NCBI GenBank assembly: GCA_020848095.1
Contig: JADLAT010000008.1
Span: 1-64,000 of the forward strand
DNA from: Alphaproteobacteria bacterium
Lineage (GTDB): Bacteria > Pseudomonadota > Alphaproteobacteria > Micavibrionales > Micavibrionaceae
Length of the DNA stretch: 64,000 nucleotides
Reading direction: 5' to 3'
The position numbers and the translations under genes are program-made. Each line of letters starts with the position of its first letter. Position 1 is the stretch's first letter. This document shows, piece after piece, positions 23,256-32,888 of the stretch. The notes below the pieces were generated by a model. The model worked only from the letters and a program-made list of their open reading frames with translations, searched no databases and had not been told where the DNA came from.

Positions 23256-25529
23256 ATGAATACAGACACGCCATACAACGCACATCAACCACCACAGACA
23301 AGAGCGGGGCCGGGTTACCGGCAAGGCTTCCCCGCCAATGATCTGGATATGGACATGCGCGGTCTGCTTTTGATGTTCTGGCGCCGAAGAATGGTTATCC
23401 TCGCCTGTCTCCTGCTCGGTCTTTCGCTTATGGCCATCGCCATGAGCTTTATGAAATCGCACTACACCGCCAAGGCCCTCATTTTAATCGAAAATAAAAC
23501 ACAGCAAAAAGGAATGGAGGAATTTCAATCCTTCATGACCTATATGCGTCAGGACCCTTCCTTGATTTTGGGCGAAATTGAAATCCTGCGCTCACGCACC
23601 ATCGGACGCAAATTTGTTGAGCGTCTCAACCTCCTGAGCGACCCGGAATTTAATCCCCGCTTTAAATATAATGACGAACTGGCCAGCCAAAACAGAGAGC
23701 CCGCGGGGCAGCCCTTCAAAAAACTATCAGTATACGGGAGCGAACTGGAAAATCTTCCGGCCGATCTGGTCGAAAAAGAAATCAGCGATGTCGTCACCAA
23801 TTTTCTGGCCCGCTTGAACGTACGCTCCATTCCGGGCTCAATGGCCATTCAGGTTGAATACACCTCCACCGATCCGAACAAGGCCGCGCTCATCGCCAAC
23901 ACCGTGGCCGACGTCTATATTGAACAGCGGCTCGAAAACAAATTTCAAGCCACCAAAAAAATCACCGATTGGCTGGATCAACGCCTCCAGAACCTGCGCA
24001 CACAGGTACAGGAATCCGAAAGCGCAGTCGCCAAATACAAGGAAAAGCACAACATCACAGAGGGTATTCGCAAAAGCGATATTTCTACCGAACAGCTCTC
24101 GGCCCTTACTGGCGAAATGACCCGCGCCAAAACAAAAGTCGCGGAAACCGAAGCCCGGCTTAAAGAAATACAGATTCTGGCTGAACAGCCGGGCCTGATC
24201 GAGACAACACTGGAAACGGCCAGCTCCCCCCTCATCCAAAATCTCAAAAGCCGTCAGGCCATGGCTGAATCCAGCTTGTCCGAGCTTTCCACCCGCTACG
24301 GACCACGCCACCCAAAAATCCTGAAAGTAAAATCTGAGTTGGGAGAACTCAAATCCCAGATAGAAACTGAAATCTCCAAAATCGCAAAAAGTATTGAAAA
24401 CGAAGTTATTTTTGCAAAGGCCCGCGTTACGGCGCTGGAAAACGGTTTAACCGACTACGCCGGACAGCAGCATGAAAACAACGAAGCCATGATTGAGCTG
24501 CGCGAACTTATGCGGCAAGCGGAATCAACCCGGCTGATCTATGACACCTTCTTAAAATCCTATAAAAAATCCGATGATCAGGAAAAACTCCAATCGCCGG
24601 AAGCCCGAATCATCTCCTATGCCGTCCCACCGCGCGCGCCCTCCTACCCTAATAAAATGCTTTTATTCACGCTCGGCGCGGCAATTTCCTTCTTTATCGG
24701 CCTGATTTTATCCATTTTAATTGAAAAGCTCGACAACACCTTCCGCAATGCCAACCAGATCGAGCAGATGCTGGGCTACCCCTGTCATGCGCTTATTCCC
24801 ATGGTTGAAAGCATGCCGCAAACGGCGCTTATGAATTACGTTATTGCCAAACCCGCCTCCGCCGTGGCCGAGGCCGTAAGAACCCTCAGAATAGCCACCA
24901 ACCTGCGCTCTGGCACGGCCGCCACAAAACCGCGCTGCCTCACCATCACCTCCTCCTTCCCAAATGAGGGCACAACAACACTGGCCATCTGGCTGGGGCG
25001 CATCGCTGCAAAATCCGGCGAAAAAGTCATCATTATTGATGCGGATCTGCGCCGCTCCAACATCCATAGCGCGCTTAAAAAATCAAACGATGCCGGGCTT
25101 GTCGATTACCTGACCGGCCAGAAAACGCTCAATGAAATCATCCAGCGGGACGACCCATCCGGCGCCCACATAATCTTCGGACGCGCCATCCCCAACAGCG
25201 CCATGGACCTGCTCTCCGGCGATAAAATGCACAAACTCATCGCCTCCCTTAAACAGGCCTATGATCTGGTCATCATCGATTCCCCCGCCTGCCTCGCCGT
25301 TTCCGATGCGCGCGTACTGGCCGGTATGTCCGACCAGCTACTCTATGTTGTGGGCTGGGACAGCACCCCCCGCGATGTGGTGGCCGGCGGCATTAAACAA
25401 TTCACAGACATGAACTTCACCAATATCTCTCTGGCGCTTACCAATGTGGATGTGAAGCGCCATGTTCGGTATGGCTATGGCGATTCCGTTTATTACTATG
25501 GACGTTACAAGGAATATTACGCAGATTAG
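23256..25529 (+). CDS. Wzc-like chain-length/tyrosine-kinase protein with altered Walker A
   Basis: 757 aa. Two membrane helices (about 47-68 and 465-490) bracket a Wzz/GNVR periplasmic region with coiled coils (about 230-420). A BY-kinase domain follows: TITSSFPNEGTTTLAIWLG (from about 562), Walker A' IIIDADLRR and Walker B LVIIDSPACLAVSD. At the end a tyrosine cluster (RYGYGDSVYYYGRYKEYY) would be the autophosphorylation site. The P-loop reads PNEG-T573-TT where active kinases have EGK(S/T)(S/T): the ATP-binding lysine is missing. Fold and partner (Wza) are clear; kinase activity is doubtful. Confidence 0.85.
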   Translation: MNTDTPYNAHQPPQTRAGPGYRQGFPANDLDMDMRGLLLMFWRRRMVILACLLLGLSLMAIAMSFMKSHYTAKALILIENKTQQKGMEEFQSFMTYMRQDPSLILGEIEILRSRTIGRKFVERLNLLSDPEFNPRFKYNDELASQNREPAGQPFKKLSVYGSELENLPADLVEKEISDVVTNFLARLNVRSIPGSMAIQVEYTSTDPNKAALIANTVADVYIEQRLENKFQATKKITDWLDQRLQNLRTQVQESESAVAKYKEKHNITEGIRKSDISTEQLSALTGEMTRAKTKVAETEARLKEIQILAEQPGLIETTLETASSPLIQNLKSRQAMAESSLSELSTRYGPRHPKILKVKSELGELKSQIETEISKIAKSIENEVIFAKARVTALENGLTDYAGQQHENNEAMIELRELMRQAESTRLIYDTFLKSYKKSDDQEKLQSPEARIISYAVPPRAPSYPNKMLLFTLGAAISFFIGLILSILIEKLDNTFRNANQIEQMLGYPCHALIPMVESMPQTALMNYVIAKPASAVAEAVRTLRIATNLRSGTAATKPRCLTITSSFPNEGTTTLAIWLGRIAAKSGEKVIIIDADLRRSNIHSALKKSNDAGLVDYLTGQKTLNEIIQRDDPSGAHIIFGRAIPNSAMDLLSGDKMHKLIASLKQAYDLVIIDSPACLAVSDARVLAGMSDQLLYVVGWDSTPRDVVAGGIKQFTDMNFTNISLALTNVDVKRHVRYGYGDSVYYYGRYKEYYAD

Positions 25530-25579
25530 AGGCCGCAAACTCCGCACCCTAAAAACGGAAAAAAGGTCAGGCGCGTACT

Positions 25580-25981
25580 ATGAACACACACCACCCCAAA
25601 GGCATAACCACATTAAGCGCCATAGTTTTTGCCTGCCTTCTGGGAATTATTTCTGCGCTTTGCCTGATCCTGATAAAACCTGCAGAGGAAAAGGCCGCAT
25701 GGCTCGCACAAAAACTCCAGAGCGCCCAGACCAGAATTGGGGAGAAAACTACGCCCTCCCCAGACCCAAACGGGCATTACCGCGCAGAACAAACGGAGGA
25801 TCTCCTCCACCGCGCCCTTTCCCAAACGCCGCTTGATCCGGCCCTCTGGGCACACGCGATAGATTTCCACGCACGCGCCGGGCACCGCCAAAAAGCGCAA
25901 GCCGCCCTTAAAATTTTCAATCAACTCTCTGCGCGGGAAAAACCCGCGAAAAATGCGCGCGGAGAAAGACAAGCCCCATGA
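25580..25981 (+). CDS. Small membrane-anchored protein, unknown
   Basis: 133 aa. One membrane segment (about 10-32, TLSAIVFACLLGIISALCLIL), then a polar helical region (AEEKAAWLAQKLQSAQTRIG) and a helical tail (AALKIFNQLSAREKPAKNARGERQA) that resembles a TPR-like pair. It is downstream of the Wzc-like gene (50 bp) and overlaps the next ATG by 4 bases (ATGA), so it belongs to the polysaccharide-export transcription unit. Not recognised as a known family. Confidence 0.6.
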   Translation: MNTHHPKGITTLSAIVFACLLGIISALCLILIKPAEEKAAWLAQKLQSAQTRIGEKTTPSPDPNGHYRAEQTEDLLHRALSQTPLDPALWAHAIDFHARAGHRQKAQAALKIFNQLSAREKPAKNARGERQAP

Positions 25982-26991
25982 GTCCCGTTCCCATCCATGA
26001 AACCCCCGGGCAGCGCGTTTTTATAACCGCCTTTATCCTTACCATGGCCGCGCTCGTGGCTTTTCCTGACTCACCGCGAATTTTCGGCCTTTTTTTGTTA
26101 TTCTGGGCCTTTTTTGCCCTGATAAGGGCGCTATGGTTCCTGGAAACCGCCATCTTGCCGGAAAACTCTACGGATAAACCCCAACGCAGCAAAATACTCC
26201 CCTGGCTTATTCTGAATGAAAAAAACCGGCAAAGACGGCAGGATATCGCCATCGCAGCACGGCGCAGTGGTGATACCGCACTCCTGATCTGGTTTTTAAT
26301 GGGCGCGGCCTTATCCCTGTGGGCGCTCTATTTACGCCTGTTTCCCATTTTTCCGGCAGGGGTTGAGGAACTCCTGACACAAATCGGAATATTCCTGAAC
26401 GGGCATGGCAGCACCCGGCTGCATCCTGATCCCGCCGGGCTGGGGTTCTTACATCATTTCGGGAAAATCCTCTGGGTTGGCCTTATGGTCTGGCTGGGGC
26501 GCAGCTACGCCTGCACCGCACATTATAGCGCGGCCCTGCTCCGTATTCTGGGCGTGTGCTTCGCCCTTGCTCTGATCTTATCCGCATTGTCCGGCGGGTT
26601 TAATCTCTGGGTATTCACCCGGCCACCGCACTGGGCGGGCGCGGGCTGGGGCATGTATGAAACGTTAGAGCATATGGGACTGTTCCCCACCAACCCTTCC
26701 ACCTTTTCCATCCGCGCCGCCGAGCTTGGCATGAAGGGTATGGCGCTGTTTTACGGCCTGTGCTTATGGCCGGTTTTTGCGCTGCTCAAAAACCTTCACC
26801 GCCGCCGCCGTAAAAAAATCTGCACCCTTGGGGCTATCGGCGTTCTTGCGCTCATGGCTCTGGCCGATCTTTGCATCCCCATAAACCCCTATGTCTTCCC
26901 TTTATGGCTTGGCGGCTGGACCCTTACCTCCATCCTATGGGGCTTTTCCGGCCCTTCAAGCCGTTCCGCCGATGCCGGGTTTAAGTGCTAA
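25978..26991 (+). CDS. Multi-pass inner-membrane protein, unknown
   Basis: 337 aa with about seven hydrophobic segments (near 13-30, 32-52, 92-116, 152-170, 178-205, 250-270 and 278-325). A basic RRRRKK loop lies before the last helices, and a soluble loop (RPPHWAGAGWGMYETLEHMG) lies near 215-235. Histidine and tyrosine occur repeatedly in the loops. It is coupled to the small anchored protein (4-base overlap). The location suggests a role in surface polysaccharide synthesis or export; no polymerase, ligase or flippase motif was recognised. Confidence 0.6.
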   Translation: MSPVPIHETPGQRVFITAFILTMAALVAFPDSPRIFGLFLLFWAFFALIRALWFLETAILPENSTDKPQRSKILPWLILNEKNRQRRQDIAIAARRSGDTALLIWFLMGAALSLWALYLRLFPIFPAGVEELLTQIGIFLNGHGSTRLHPDPAGLGFLHHFGKILWVGLMVWLGRSYACTAHYSAALLRILGVCFALALILSALSGGFNLWVFTRPPHWAGAGWGMYETLEHMGLFPTNPSTFSIRAAELGMKGMALFYGLCLWPVFALLKNLHRRRRKKICTLGAIGVLALMALADLCIPINPYVFPLWLGGWTLTSILWGFSGPSSRSADAGFKC

Positions 26992-27103
26992 AATCCCCGC
27001 TTCTCACTCCGGTAAAAAATTAGGAATAAAATCCTTGACATTGGCGAATATTTAGCGCACAGTTCCAATCTTCCAACGCCACCATTTTGTCTGCGCCTCT
27101 AAA

Positions 27104-27117
27104 ACCGACCGGTCGGT
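27104..27117. promoter_or_regulatory. Palindromic operator ACCGACCGGTCGGT, TetR type
   Basis: A perfect 14-bp palindrome 61 bp before the 27178 ATG, immediately followed by TATAAA (27117-27122), a possible -10. The same ACCGAC-N2-GTCGGT element occurs in the tetR promoter at 50801-50814. TetR-family repressors commonly bind such sites. Confidence 0.6.
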
Positions 27118-27177
27118 ATAAAACCGTTTTGTAAAAAACAGCGCGCAAAACACAAAACCTCTAATAAGGAGCAAACC

Positions 27178-27513
27178 ATGACCACAAAACTTCCCCTCGA
27201 TGACAACAACAACCCGATCCCGGCTCTGCGCCTTAAAAACGGCGGGGCGCATACAATAGTCAGTGCGGCATCCTCCACCCGCAACAGCGCCTCTTTTGCC
27301 GAACAAACCCGAATCGTGAGCGTGTACGCCACCGAAGATATCTACCTTAAATTCGGAAGCGCCGGGGTAACGGCGAGCAGTACAGACCATTTCTTCCCGG
27401 CGGGGCTTTACTATGATTTCGCCATCGGCGGAGAGGGCACAGGCCACGCCACACATCTGGCCGTACTGCGCCGGAACACCGACGGCATCGTTTATGTCTC
27501 AGAAAAAGAATAA
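27178..27513 (+). CDS. Small phage-type structural-like protein, unknown
   Basis: 111 aa. The core IVSVYATEDIYLKFGSAGVT.. (about 44-63), then SSTDHFFPAGLYYDFAIG and a terminal GIVYVSEKE has the look of small beta-rich proteins found among phage virion genes (pattern: VxxTxDxxIxFG, then LPAG and YVTE near the end). That resemblance is from memory and modest. AAGGAGC (27167-27173) is a strong ribosome-binding site. The gene stands alone behind a palindromic operator, which suggests controlled expression, and recR faces it. Confidence 0.55.
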   Translation: MTTKLPLDDNNNPIPALRLKNGGAHTIVSAASSTRNSASFAEQTRIVSVYATEDIYLKFGSAGVTASSTDHFFPAGLYYDFAIGGEGTGHATHLAVLRRNTDGIVYVSEKE

Positions 27514-27530
27514 AAAAGACCGGGCGGTCT
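27511..27530 (-). terminator. Rho-independent terminator of recR
   Basis: On the minus strand AGACC-GCCC-GGTCT is followed by TTTTTTA. The stem starts inside the recR stop region and also closes the convergent 27178 gene. Confidence 0.7.
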
Positions 27531-28125
27531 ATTCACTGGCCTTTCGAGAACGAAGCGCCGTTGTGATTGTCCCGTCATCAAGATAATCCAGCTCACCGCC
27601 GACCGGCACGCCATGCGCCAGATGGGTAATTTCCAGCCCCGTACGCATAATCCGGTCGGCGACATAATGGGCTGTACTCTGCCCGTCCACCGTTGCGCTC
27701 AACGCCAGAATAACCTCTTGAATATCGGGGGAACGCGTACGCAACACCAGCCCCTCAATACCGAGCTGCTCCGGCCCAATCCCGTCCAGAGCGGATAAGA
27801 GCCCGCCCAGAACATGATACAAACCCTTGTACGCGCCCGTACGTTCAATCGCCCACAGATCACCTATCTGGGCGACAACGCAGATTTGATTCTGGGCCCT
27901 TTGCCCATCCTGACACAGGCTGCAAGGCTCCAGAACATCCAGATTACCGCAAATATAACAGGCTTTTATTTCCGCTGCCGCCCGCTCCAGCAAACGCGCC
28001 AGGGGCAACATAAGGCTCTCTCGCCGCCCCAGCATATGCAGAGCAATCCGCCGGGCGGAACGATTACCCAGCCCCGGCAGACTGGATAACGCCTTAATCA
28101 AATGGTGAAGTGGCCCATCTTGCAT
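27529..28125 (-). CDS. recR: Recombination protein RecR
   Basis: 198 aa, normal length. N-terminal helix-hairpin-helix (LSSLPGLGNRSARRIALHML, about 14-33), a C4 zinc finger (CYICGNLDVLEPCSLC, about 57-72) and a Toprim domain (ICVVAQIGDLWAIERTGAYKGLYHVLGG, about 82-109) with DGIGPEQL after it. RecR works with RecO/RecF to load RecA onto SSB-coated gaps. The usual partners dnaX and ybaB are not next to it here. It lies 34 bp downstream of lolA on the same strand. Confidence 0.95.
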   Translation of the reverse strand: MQDGPLHHLIKALSSLPGLGNRSARRIALHMLGRRESLMLPLARLLERAAAEIKACYICGNLDVLEPCSLCQDGQRAQNQICVVAQIGDLWAIERTGAYKGLYHVLGGLLSALDGIGPEQLGIEGLVLRTRSPDIQEVILALSATVDGQSTAHYVADRIMRTGLEITHLAHGVPVGGELDYLDDGTITTALRSRKASE

Positions 28126-28159
28126 TCAAGAAATCCCTGTCGCCCCGCGCAAAGCCGCT

Positions 28160-28789
28160 CTATTTATTATATTTCGGCTTGCCCGAATCCGGATTGGCAT
28201 AAACGAACAAGTTGCGGGGGTGCTTGATATCGGTCTTGAGATAGAACAGCTCAACCTCGGTAATCAAACCCTGCCCATCCACAACGCGCCATTTAGAGAG
28301 CGTAAAGGGGTCTTCTTTAAAGCCCAGCGTTATAGAACCCGCCGCCGGATCATCCGCCTGCACCAGCTTTATCTGAAGATAATCCCCGGCGCGCTTGATC
28401 TCATCGACCTTCACATCCCCGCCCAGAGCCACATTCTTACGCAGAAAGAAATCAGCCAGGGTCTGCCCTATCGGCGCATTGGTCTGCTCCCCCAACTCGG
28501 CGTCATAAAAATAAATAAAAATCCCGTCCGCGACGACAAAATCTTCAATCGGCGGATCATACTCAAAACGAAGCTTTCCGGGTCTTTGCAGATAAAACGT
28601 CCCGACCAGCTGCGTTCCATCATGCGTGGTCTGCACAAAGCGCGCCCGCGCGGAAGTCAGAGCCTGAAGATAGGCCTCAGCCTTTTTTACATCCGCCTTA
28701 TCCTGATCACTCAACGCCGCAAGAGCGGGGCCGCCAAAGAAAAAAATCGCCAGAGAAAAAGTAAGAAAAAGAGTAAGAAAATACCGCAT
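28160..28789 (-). CDS. lolA: Outer-membrane lipoprotein carrier protein LolA
   Basis: 209 aa. A signal peptide (1-25, ending GPALAA) precedes the LolA fold: helix ADVKKAEAYLQALTSARARF, then FVQTTHDGTQLVGTFYLQRP, GKLRFEYDPP and FVVADGIFIYFYD. LolA ferries lipoproteins from LolCDE to LolB through the periplasm. The C-terminal part (TEVELFYLKTDIKHPRNLFVY) is the family's RxxLF-like end. It is 109 bp downstream of ftsK, the frequent ftsK-lolA pairing. Confidence 0.92.
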   Translation of the reverse strand: MRYFLTLFLTFSLAIFFFGGPALAALSDQDKADVKKAEAYLQALTSARARFVQTTHDGTQLVGTFYLQRPGKLRFEYDPPIEDFVVADGIFIYFYDAELGEQTNAPIGQTLADFFLRKNVALGGDVKVDEIKRAGDYLQIKLVQADDPAAGSITLGFKEDPFTLSKWRVVDGQGLITEVELFYLKTDIKHPRNLFVYANPDSGKPKYNK

Positions 28790-28897
28790 AGCCGCTCCGT
28801 TGTGTGTTCATAACACATATAGTACGTTACGGCCTTTGTGAAGCCTTCGTAAGAACATTCACTCAAAAGCGAATAAAGCAAAAAAGAAGCGCAGGAT

Positions 28898-31420
28898 CTA
28901 CACCTCGCTGTAGTCAGAAATCAGGACCTCGCGCTTGCCAACAGCATTGGATTTGGAAATAACGCCCTGCCGTTCCATTTCTTCAATAATACGCGCCGCG
29001 CGGTTATAGCCAATTTGCAAATAACGCTGCACAAAGCTGGTCGAAGCTTTACCCTCGCGCGCCACCAGAGCCACGGCCTGATCATAAAGCTCATCAACCT
29101 TTTCCTCAGCCCCACCAAACATGGCATTCATCACTTCGCTGGCCTCAAAATTGCCCCCTTCCGTGATGGAATCGATATAGGCCGGCTCCGCCTTGGCTTT
29201 AAGATCGTTCACGACCTTTTCAACATCCGTATCAGAGACAAACGGCCCGTGTACGCGTGTTATACGCCCGCCGGGTGCCATGTAAAGCATATCGCCCATT
29301 CCCAAAAGCTGCTCCGCCCCGCCTTCGCCCAGAATGGTTCGCGAATCGATCTTCGATGTGACCTGAAAGGAAATGCGCGTGGGAAAATTCGCCTTGATAA
29401 CGCCGGTAATCACATCAACGGAAGGCCGCTGCGTCGCCATGATAAGATGAATACCCGCCGCCCGCGCCATCTGCGCCAGACGCTGAATGGCATTTTCAAC
29501 ATCCTTGCCGGCAACCAGCATCAAATCGGCAAACTCATCAACCACAACCACGATATAGGGCAGCTCGGAAAGATCCAAAGGCTGATCCTCGTAAACGGGT
29601 TTTCCGGTCTCCAGCTCAAAGCCTGTCTGCATTTTCTGCATAATAACCTCACCCTTGCGGGCGGCCTCACGTACACGGTCATTATACCCCTCGATATTAC
29701 GTACACCCAGCTTGGACATGGCCCGGTAACGCTCTTCCATTTCCTGTACCGTCCATTTCAGAGAAACAATCGCCTTGCCCGGCTCCGTCACAACAGGCGC
29801 CAGCAAATGCGGAATCCCGTCATAAACGGAAAGCTCGAGCATCTTGGGGTCGATCATGATGAAACGGCATTTTTCCGGTGAGAGGTGAAAAAGCAAAGAA
29901 AGAATCATGGTGTTTACCGCCACAGATTTTCCAGAGCCCGTTGTCCCGGCCACCAGCAAATGCGGCATCTTGGCCAAATCGGCTAAAATTGGCTTACCAC
30001 CTATATCTTTACCTAAAACCAGCGGCAGTTTAGCCATCGTCTTGGCATAAATAGGGGATTCCAGCAATTCCTGCATATAGACGTACTGGCGTGTTTTATT
30101 GGGCAGCTCAATCCCGATCACATTGCGCCCCGGCACAACCGCCACACGTACGGAAACCGCAGACATAGAGCGGGCAATATCATCACTAAGCGCAATCACT
30201 TTGGCCGATTTTGTTCCGGGCGCGGGCTCCAGCTCATAAAGCGTAACCACAGGGCCGGGATGAATACTCACAATATCCCCTTCAACATTAAAATCGGCCA
30301 GCACATTTTGCAAAAGCTCCGCATTCTTGCGCAGAGCCTCTTCATTTAATTGTGAGTTTTGCAACGGCGGCGGCGGGCTTTCAAGCATCGAAAGCGCGGG
30401 AAGCTCCCAGTCTTCATTCCCGTCAGAGAGCGAAAAACGCTGCTGTACGCCTGCGGAGGGTACGCGCACACTTTGCGGCGCCACCACGGGTATATGGGCG
30501 CTCGCTCTGGCAGCACGTGGCACAGGCCTATCCTCCACCGCCGCCTCTTCATCCTCGATCTCTTCTGCCTCTTCTGCACACAAACGGGGAGAACGACGCG
30601 AACGCGTACGGGGCGGAAGTTCCATCTCCATATCTTCGCTGCGGGAGAAACCGCGCAGAAATGTCATGGGGGCGGGGCGGTAATCCGAATCATTATGATG
30701 GCGAATCCAATCGATAAACGCCTCGGCAATCCCGGCCACAAACCGCCCGCACCATTTCAATGAATTTAAAATTTTATCAAATACATAGCCAATTTCATCC
30801 CATTTTATGGCCGCTGCATAAGCCCCACAAAATGCCGTCAAAACAGAGGCCGTCAAAATAATTGCCGCCGGCGCCCAGGAAGAAAAGCCGGACAGCGCAT
30901 GCGCCAGATTACTAAACAGCAACGTACCTGCACTGCTGCCCATATAGGGATGAGCAATCCATCCGGCGGAGGGCACCTGCGCGAAGGCCAAAGCGCCCAT
31001 AACCCCCGCAACCAGCAAAGCCACAGTGCGGAGCCATAAAGGGCTCAGGGCCTGACGGTTAAAACTGCGCACACCCCAGATAAGCGGCACGAGCGCGAAT
31101 AAAATGCTCCCCATCCCCAAGGTCTGGAGGAATAAATCAGCAATCCACGCGCCGCTTTCCCCCATCCAGTTGTTAATCTCCGCCGGTCCCGCATCTTGCA
31201 TACGGGCAGAATTCCACGAAGGATCACTACCGTTATAGCTGATAAGCGCCAGCAGTAAAAAACCACCACCCAAAAAGGTCGCGAGCGCGAAAGCATCAAC
31301 CAGCCGCCGCGCGGCAAAGGCCTGAAGCCAGCCCGGTAAAAATCGACCAAAAAAACCACTGGCTCTTCTTTTTCTACGCACCCTGGAAGAGCTGCGGCGT
31401 ATTGTACGTGTTCTGGGCAT
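28898..31420 (-). CDS. ftsK: DNA translocase FtsK
   Basis: 840 aa. A basic N-terminus, four or five membrane helices (about 40-210), a proline/glutamate-rich linker (about 260-345), then the SpoIIIE/FtsK motor: [20 protein letters not shown] holds the Walker [13 protein letters not shown] the Walker B, and [16 protein letters not shown] follows. The C-terminal gamma winged helix ([20 protein letters not shown]) reads the polar KOPS sequences. FtsK pumps chromosome termini through the septum and activates XerCD. The length is typical of alphaproteobacteria. It is followed by lolA. Confidence 0.96.
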   Translation of the reverse strand: MPRTRTIRRSSSRVRRKRRASGFFGRFLPGWLQAFAARRLVDAFALATFLGGGFLLLALISYNGSDPSWNSARMQDAGPAEINNWMGESGAWIADLFLQTLGMGSILFALVPLIWGVRSFNRQALSPLWLRTVALLVAGVMGALAFAQVPSAGWIAHPYMGSSAGTLLFSNLAHALSGFSSWAPAAIILTASVLTAFCGAYAAAIKWDEIGYVFDKILNSLKWCGRFVAGIAEAFIDWIRHHNDSDYRPAPMTFLRGFSRSEDMEMELPPRTRSRRSPRLCAEEAEEIEDEEAAVEDRPVPRAARASAHIPVVAPQSVRVPSAGVQQRFSLSDGNEDWELPALSMLESPPPPLQNSQLNEEALRKNAELLQNVLADFNVEGDIVSIHPGPVVTLYELEPAPGTKSAKVIALSDDIARSMSAVSVRVAVVPGRNVIGIELPNKTRQYVYMQELLESPIYAKTMAKLPLVLGKDIGGKPILADLAKMPHLLVAGTTGSGKSVAVNTMILSLLFHLSPEKCRFIMIDPKMLELSVYDGIPHLLAPVVTEPGKAIVSLKWTVQEMEERYRAMSKLGVRNIEGYNDRVREAARKGEVIMQKMQTGFELETGKPVYEDQPLDLSELPYIVVVVDEFADLMLVAGKDVENAIQRLAQMARAAGIHLIMATQRPSVDVITGVIKANFPTRISFQVTSKIDSRTILGEGGAEQLLGMGDMLYMAPGGRITRVHGPFVSDTDVEKVVNDLKAKAEPAYIDSITEGGNFEASEVMNAMFGGAEEKVDELYDQAVALVAREGKASTSFVQRYLQIGYNRAARIIEEMERQGVISKSNAVGKREVLISDYSEV

Positions 31421-31589
31421 AGGTAAAAACCTGTGTATAAAGCGGTAGGATAAAAATGGGATTAACCAGAAAAGCTACGCCAAACCGGAGCGCAATAACC
31501 ACGGTCAGCCACCTGTATGATGCTCCAGTTTACAGATTTTTTACCGTAAAAACAAGGAAGGTTGCACGAAAAACCCTCCTACAATTTCA

Positions 31590-31619
31590 TTGACAGAATT
31601 TATTATATTTCCTTATGCT
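31590..31619 (+). promoter_or_regulatory. Promoter of the 31672 gene
   Basis: TTGACA (31590-31595) and TATGCT (31614-31619) with an 18-base spacer in an A/T-rich stretch, about 45 nt before the ATG. Confidence 0.5.
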
Positions 31620-31671
31620 ACCTTTATACGTTATAAAAATACTAAATAAATGCACACGGGAGATATAAAGA

Positions 31672-32607
31672 ATGGCCGACCTCCAGAATATCTTTAAAAA
31701 AATTATACCCGCCGCCAATCAAATCGCCGCGTCCGACATTCAGAAAAAACTGACAGATCTCATTGAAAATCCCGGAGATACTTCACCGCTCGTACACGCA
31801 GAAACAATAGGGCGTTTCTTTAAAAGCAGTGAAGTTTCCGCTCTTGCCCCTGAGCAAAAGCAAGAACTGGCAAAGCAGGCCGCCGCCTTCCTCAAGGAAA
31901 CACCCCATACCAGAACGGCTCTTAGGGGATTGGTCGGGATGTACAATGCTGATATAAAAGACAAATTTCTGCAAAAAACCGTCATAGAGACTTTAAAAAG
32001 CATAGATCAAAAAAACAGAGCCGAACTGAAAGATTACAGCCCTGAAGCCAAAGAAAAGCGCCAGGTCAGCGAAAACATATATATGTTCACCACACTAAGA
32101 CTCGCAGAAGATTTTCCCGAAGATGCACTGAATATTTTAATAAATCATAGCTACCGCCCTTCTACGCCGGAGAGCATTGCAAAAATCGCACGTCACTGGG
32201 CAAAAGAAAAACCGGAGATCGTTGAAAAAGCCGTTAACACACTATCTCGTATTCATCGCGAAATGAATGCCGGAGATCACCCGCAAAAATCACAAGTCCT
32301 TGAAAATATCGAACACCAGACAGCCAAACTTTACCGGCGGCTGGTTAAAAACCCTGACTTTAGCGCTTCGCTGGATAAAACCGGATCTCTGATGATTAAC
32401 GCACTGGCCGATATGCAAGGCGGCGCAGCACGGCTGACCTATCTGTTAAAAAAAGGGGAAAACACACCAAACCAGCCCGCAGATCATCTGGAAATAATAC
32501 GACAGGCGCTGGACAAAATTAATACTGAAATCGCAGCAACCCCTGTAGAGCGAGGAGAAGAGCTTCAAAAACCTTCTGCCGCCCCTGAGTTCTTGCCCAG
32601 CCACTAA
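31672..32607 (+). CDS. All-helical protein of unknown function, 311 aa
   Basis: Not recognised. It is a soluble, lysine/glutamate-rich, almost entirely helical protein (start MADLQNIFKKIIPAANQIAA). Repeated helix pairs (ALAPEQKQELAKQAAAFLKE, PEAKEKRQVSENIYMFTTLR, STPESIAKIARHWAKEKPEI) suggest a HEAT/ARM-like or TPR-like scaffold. There is no signal peptide or membrane segment. GGGAG precedes the ATG. It is monocistronic, next to ftsK on the opposite strand. Helical repeat proteins of this look are sometimes secreted effectors, but nothing here proves it. Confidence 0.65.
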   Translation: MADLQNIFKKIIPAANQIAASDIQKKLTDLIENPGDTSPLVHAETIGRFFKSSEVSALAPEQKQELAKQAAAFLKETPHTRTALRGLVGMYNADIKDKFLQKTVIETLKSIDQKNRAELKDYSPEAKEKRQVSENIYMFTTLRLAEDFPEDALNILINHSYRPSTPESIAKIARHWAKEKPEIVEKAVNTLSRIHREMNAGDHPQKSQVLENIEHQTAKLYRRLVKNPDFSASLDKTGSLMINALADMQGGAARLTYLLKKGENTPNQPADHLEIIRQALDKINTEIAATPVERGEELQKPSAAPEFLPSH

Positions 32608-32888
32608 TTACAGAAGCGAAAAAGTAAAAACCGCTGCGTTGGTAGGCGCAGCGGTTAAAACGGTTGTGAGCAATCTTACGTGTGAGCGTACAGAAGACGG
32701 TAGAGGTGGCATCGCCGAAGAATTCTTTTAAGTCCGATCCGACCCGTTATGTATCTGTATTCTTAGTATGTCGCTCAAATATGGCAAAATTTTGAAGAAA
32801 ATCTGCCTTTTTCAAGATAATTTATAGCACGTTGATTACAAAGGGTTTTTCAGAGGGCTCCTTCTGTAAAAACCTGAAGAAAGCACCC
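32608..32888. other. Intergenic region, no gene seen
   Basis: Apart from the hairpin at 32629-32656, I see no coding frame, tRNA or repeat. The direction of the flanking genes (convergent) makes a shared terminator region likely. Confidence 0.5.
32629..32656 (-). terminator. Strong hairpin, terminator for the pepA-holC unit
   Basis: Stem AACCGCTGCG / CGCAGCGGTT with an 8-base loop. On the minus strand it is followed by TTTACTTTTTC, as expected for factor-independent termination. It lies about 230 nt after the holC stop. It could also stop the facing 31672 transcript. Confidence 0.6.

Noticed and set aside
28790..28897. A dif or KOPS site near ftsK
   Set aside because: No convincing 28-bp XerCD core with dyad arms could be seen between lolA and ftsK.
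29015..29881. 288-codon plus-strand frame opposite ftsK
   Set aside because: It lies over the FtsK motor domain, whose motifs are complete on the minus strand; no start signal.
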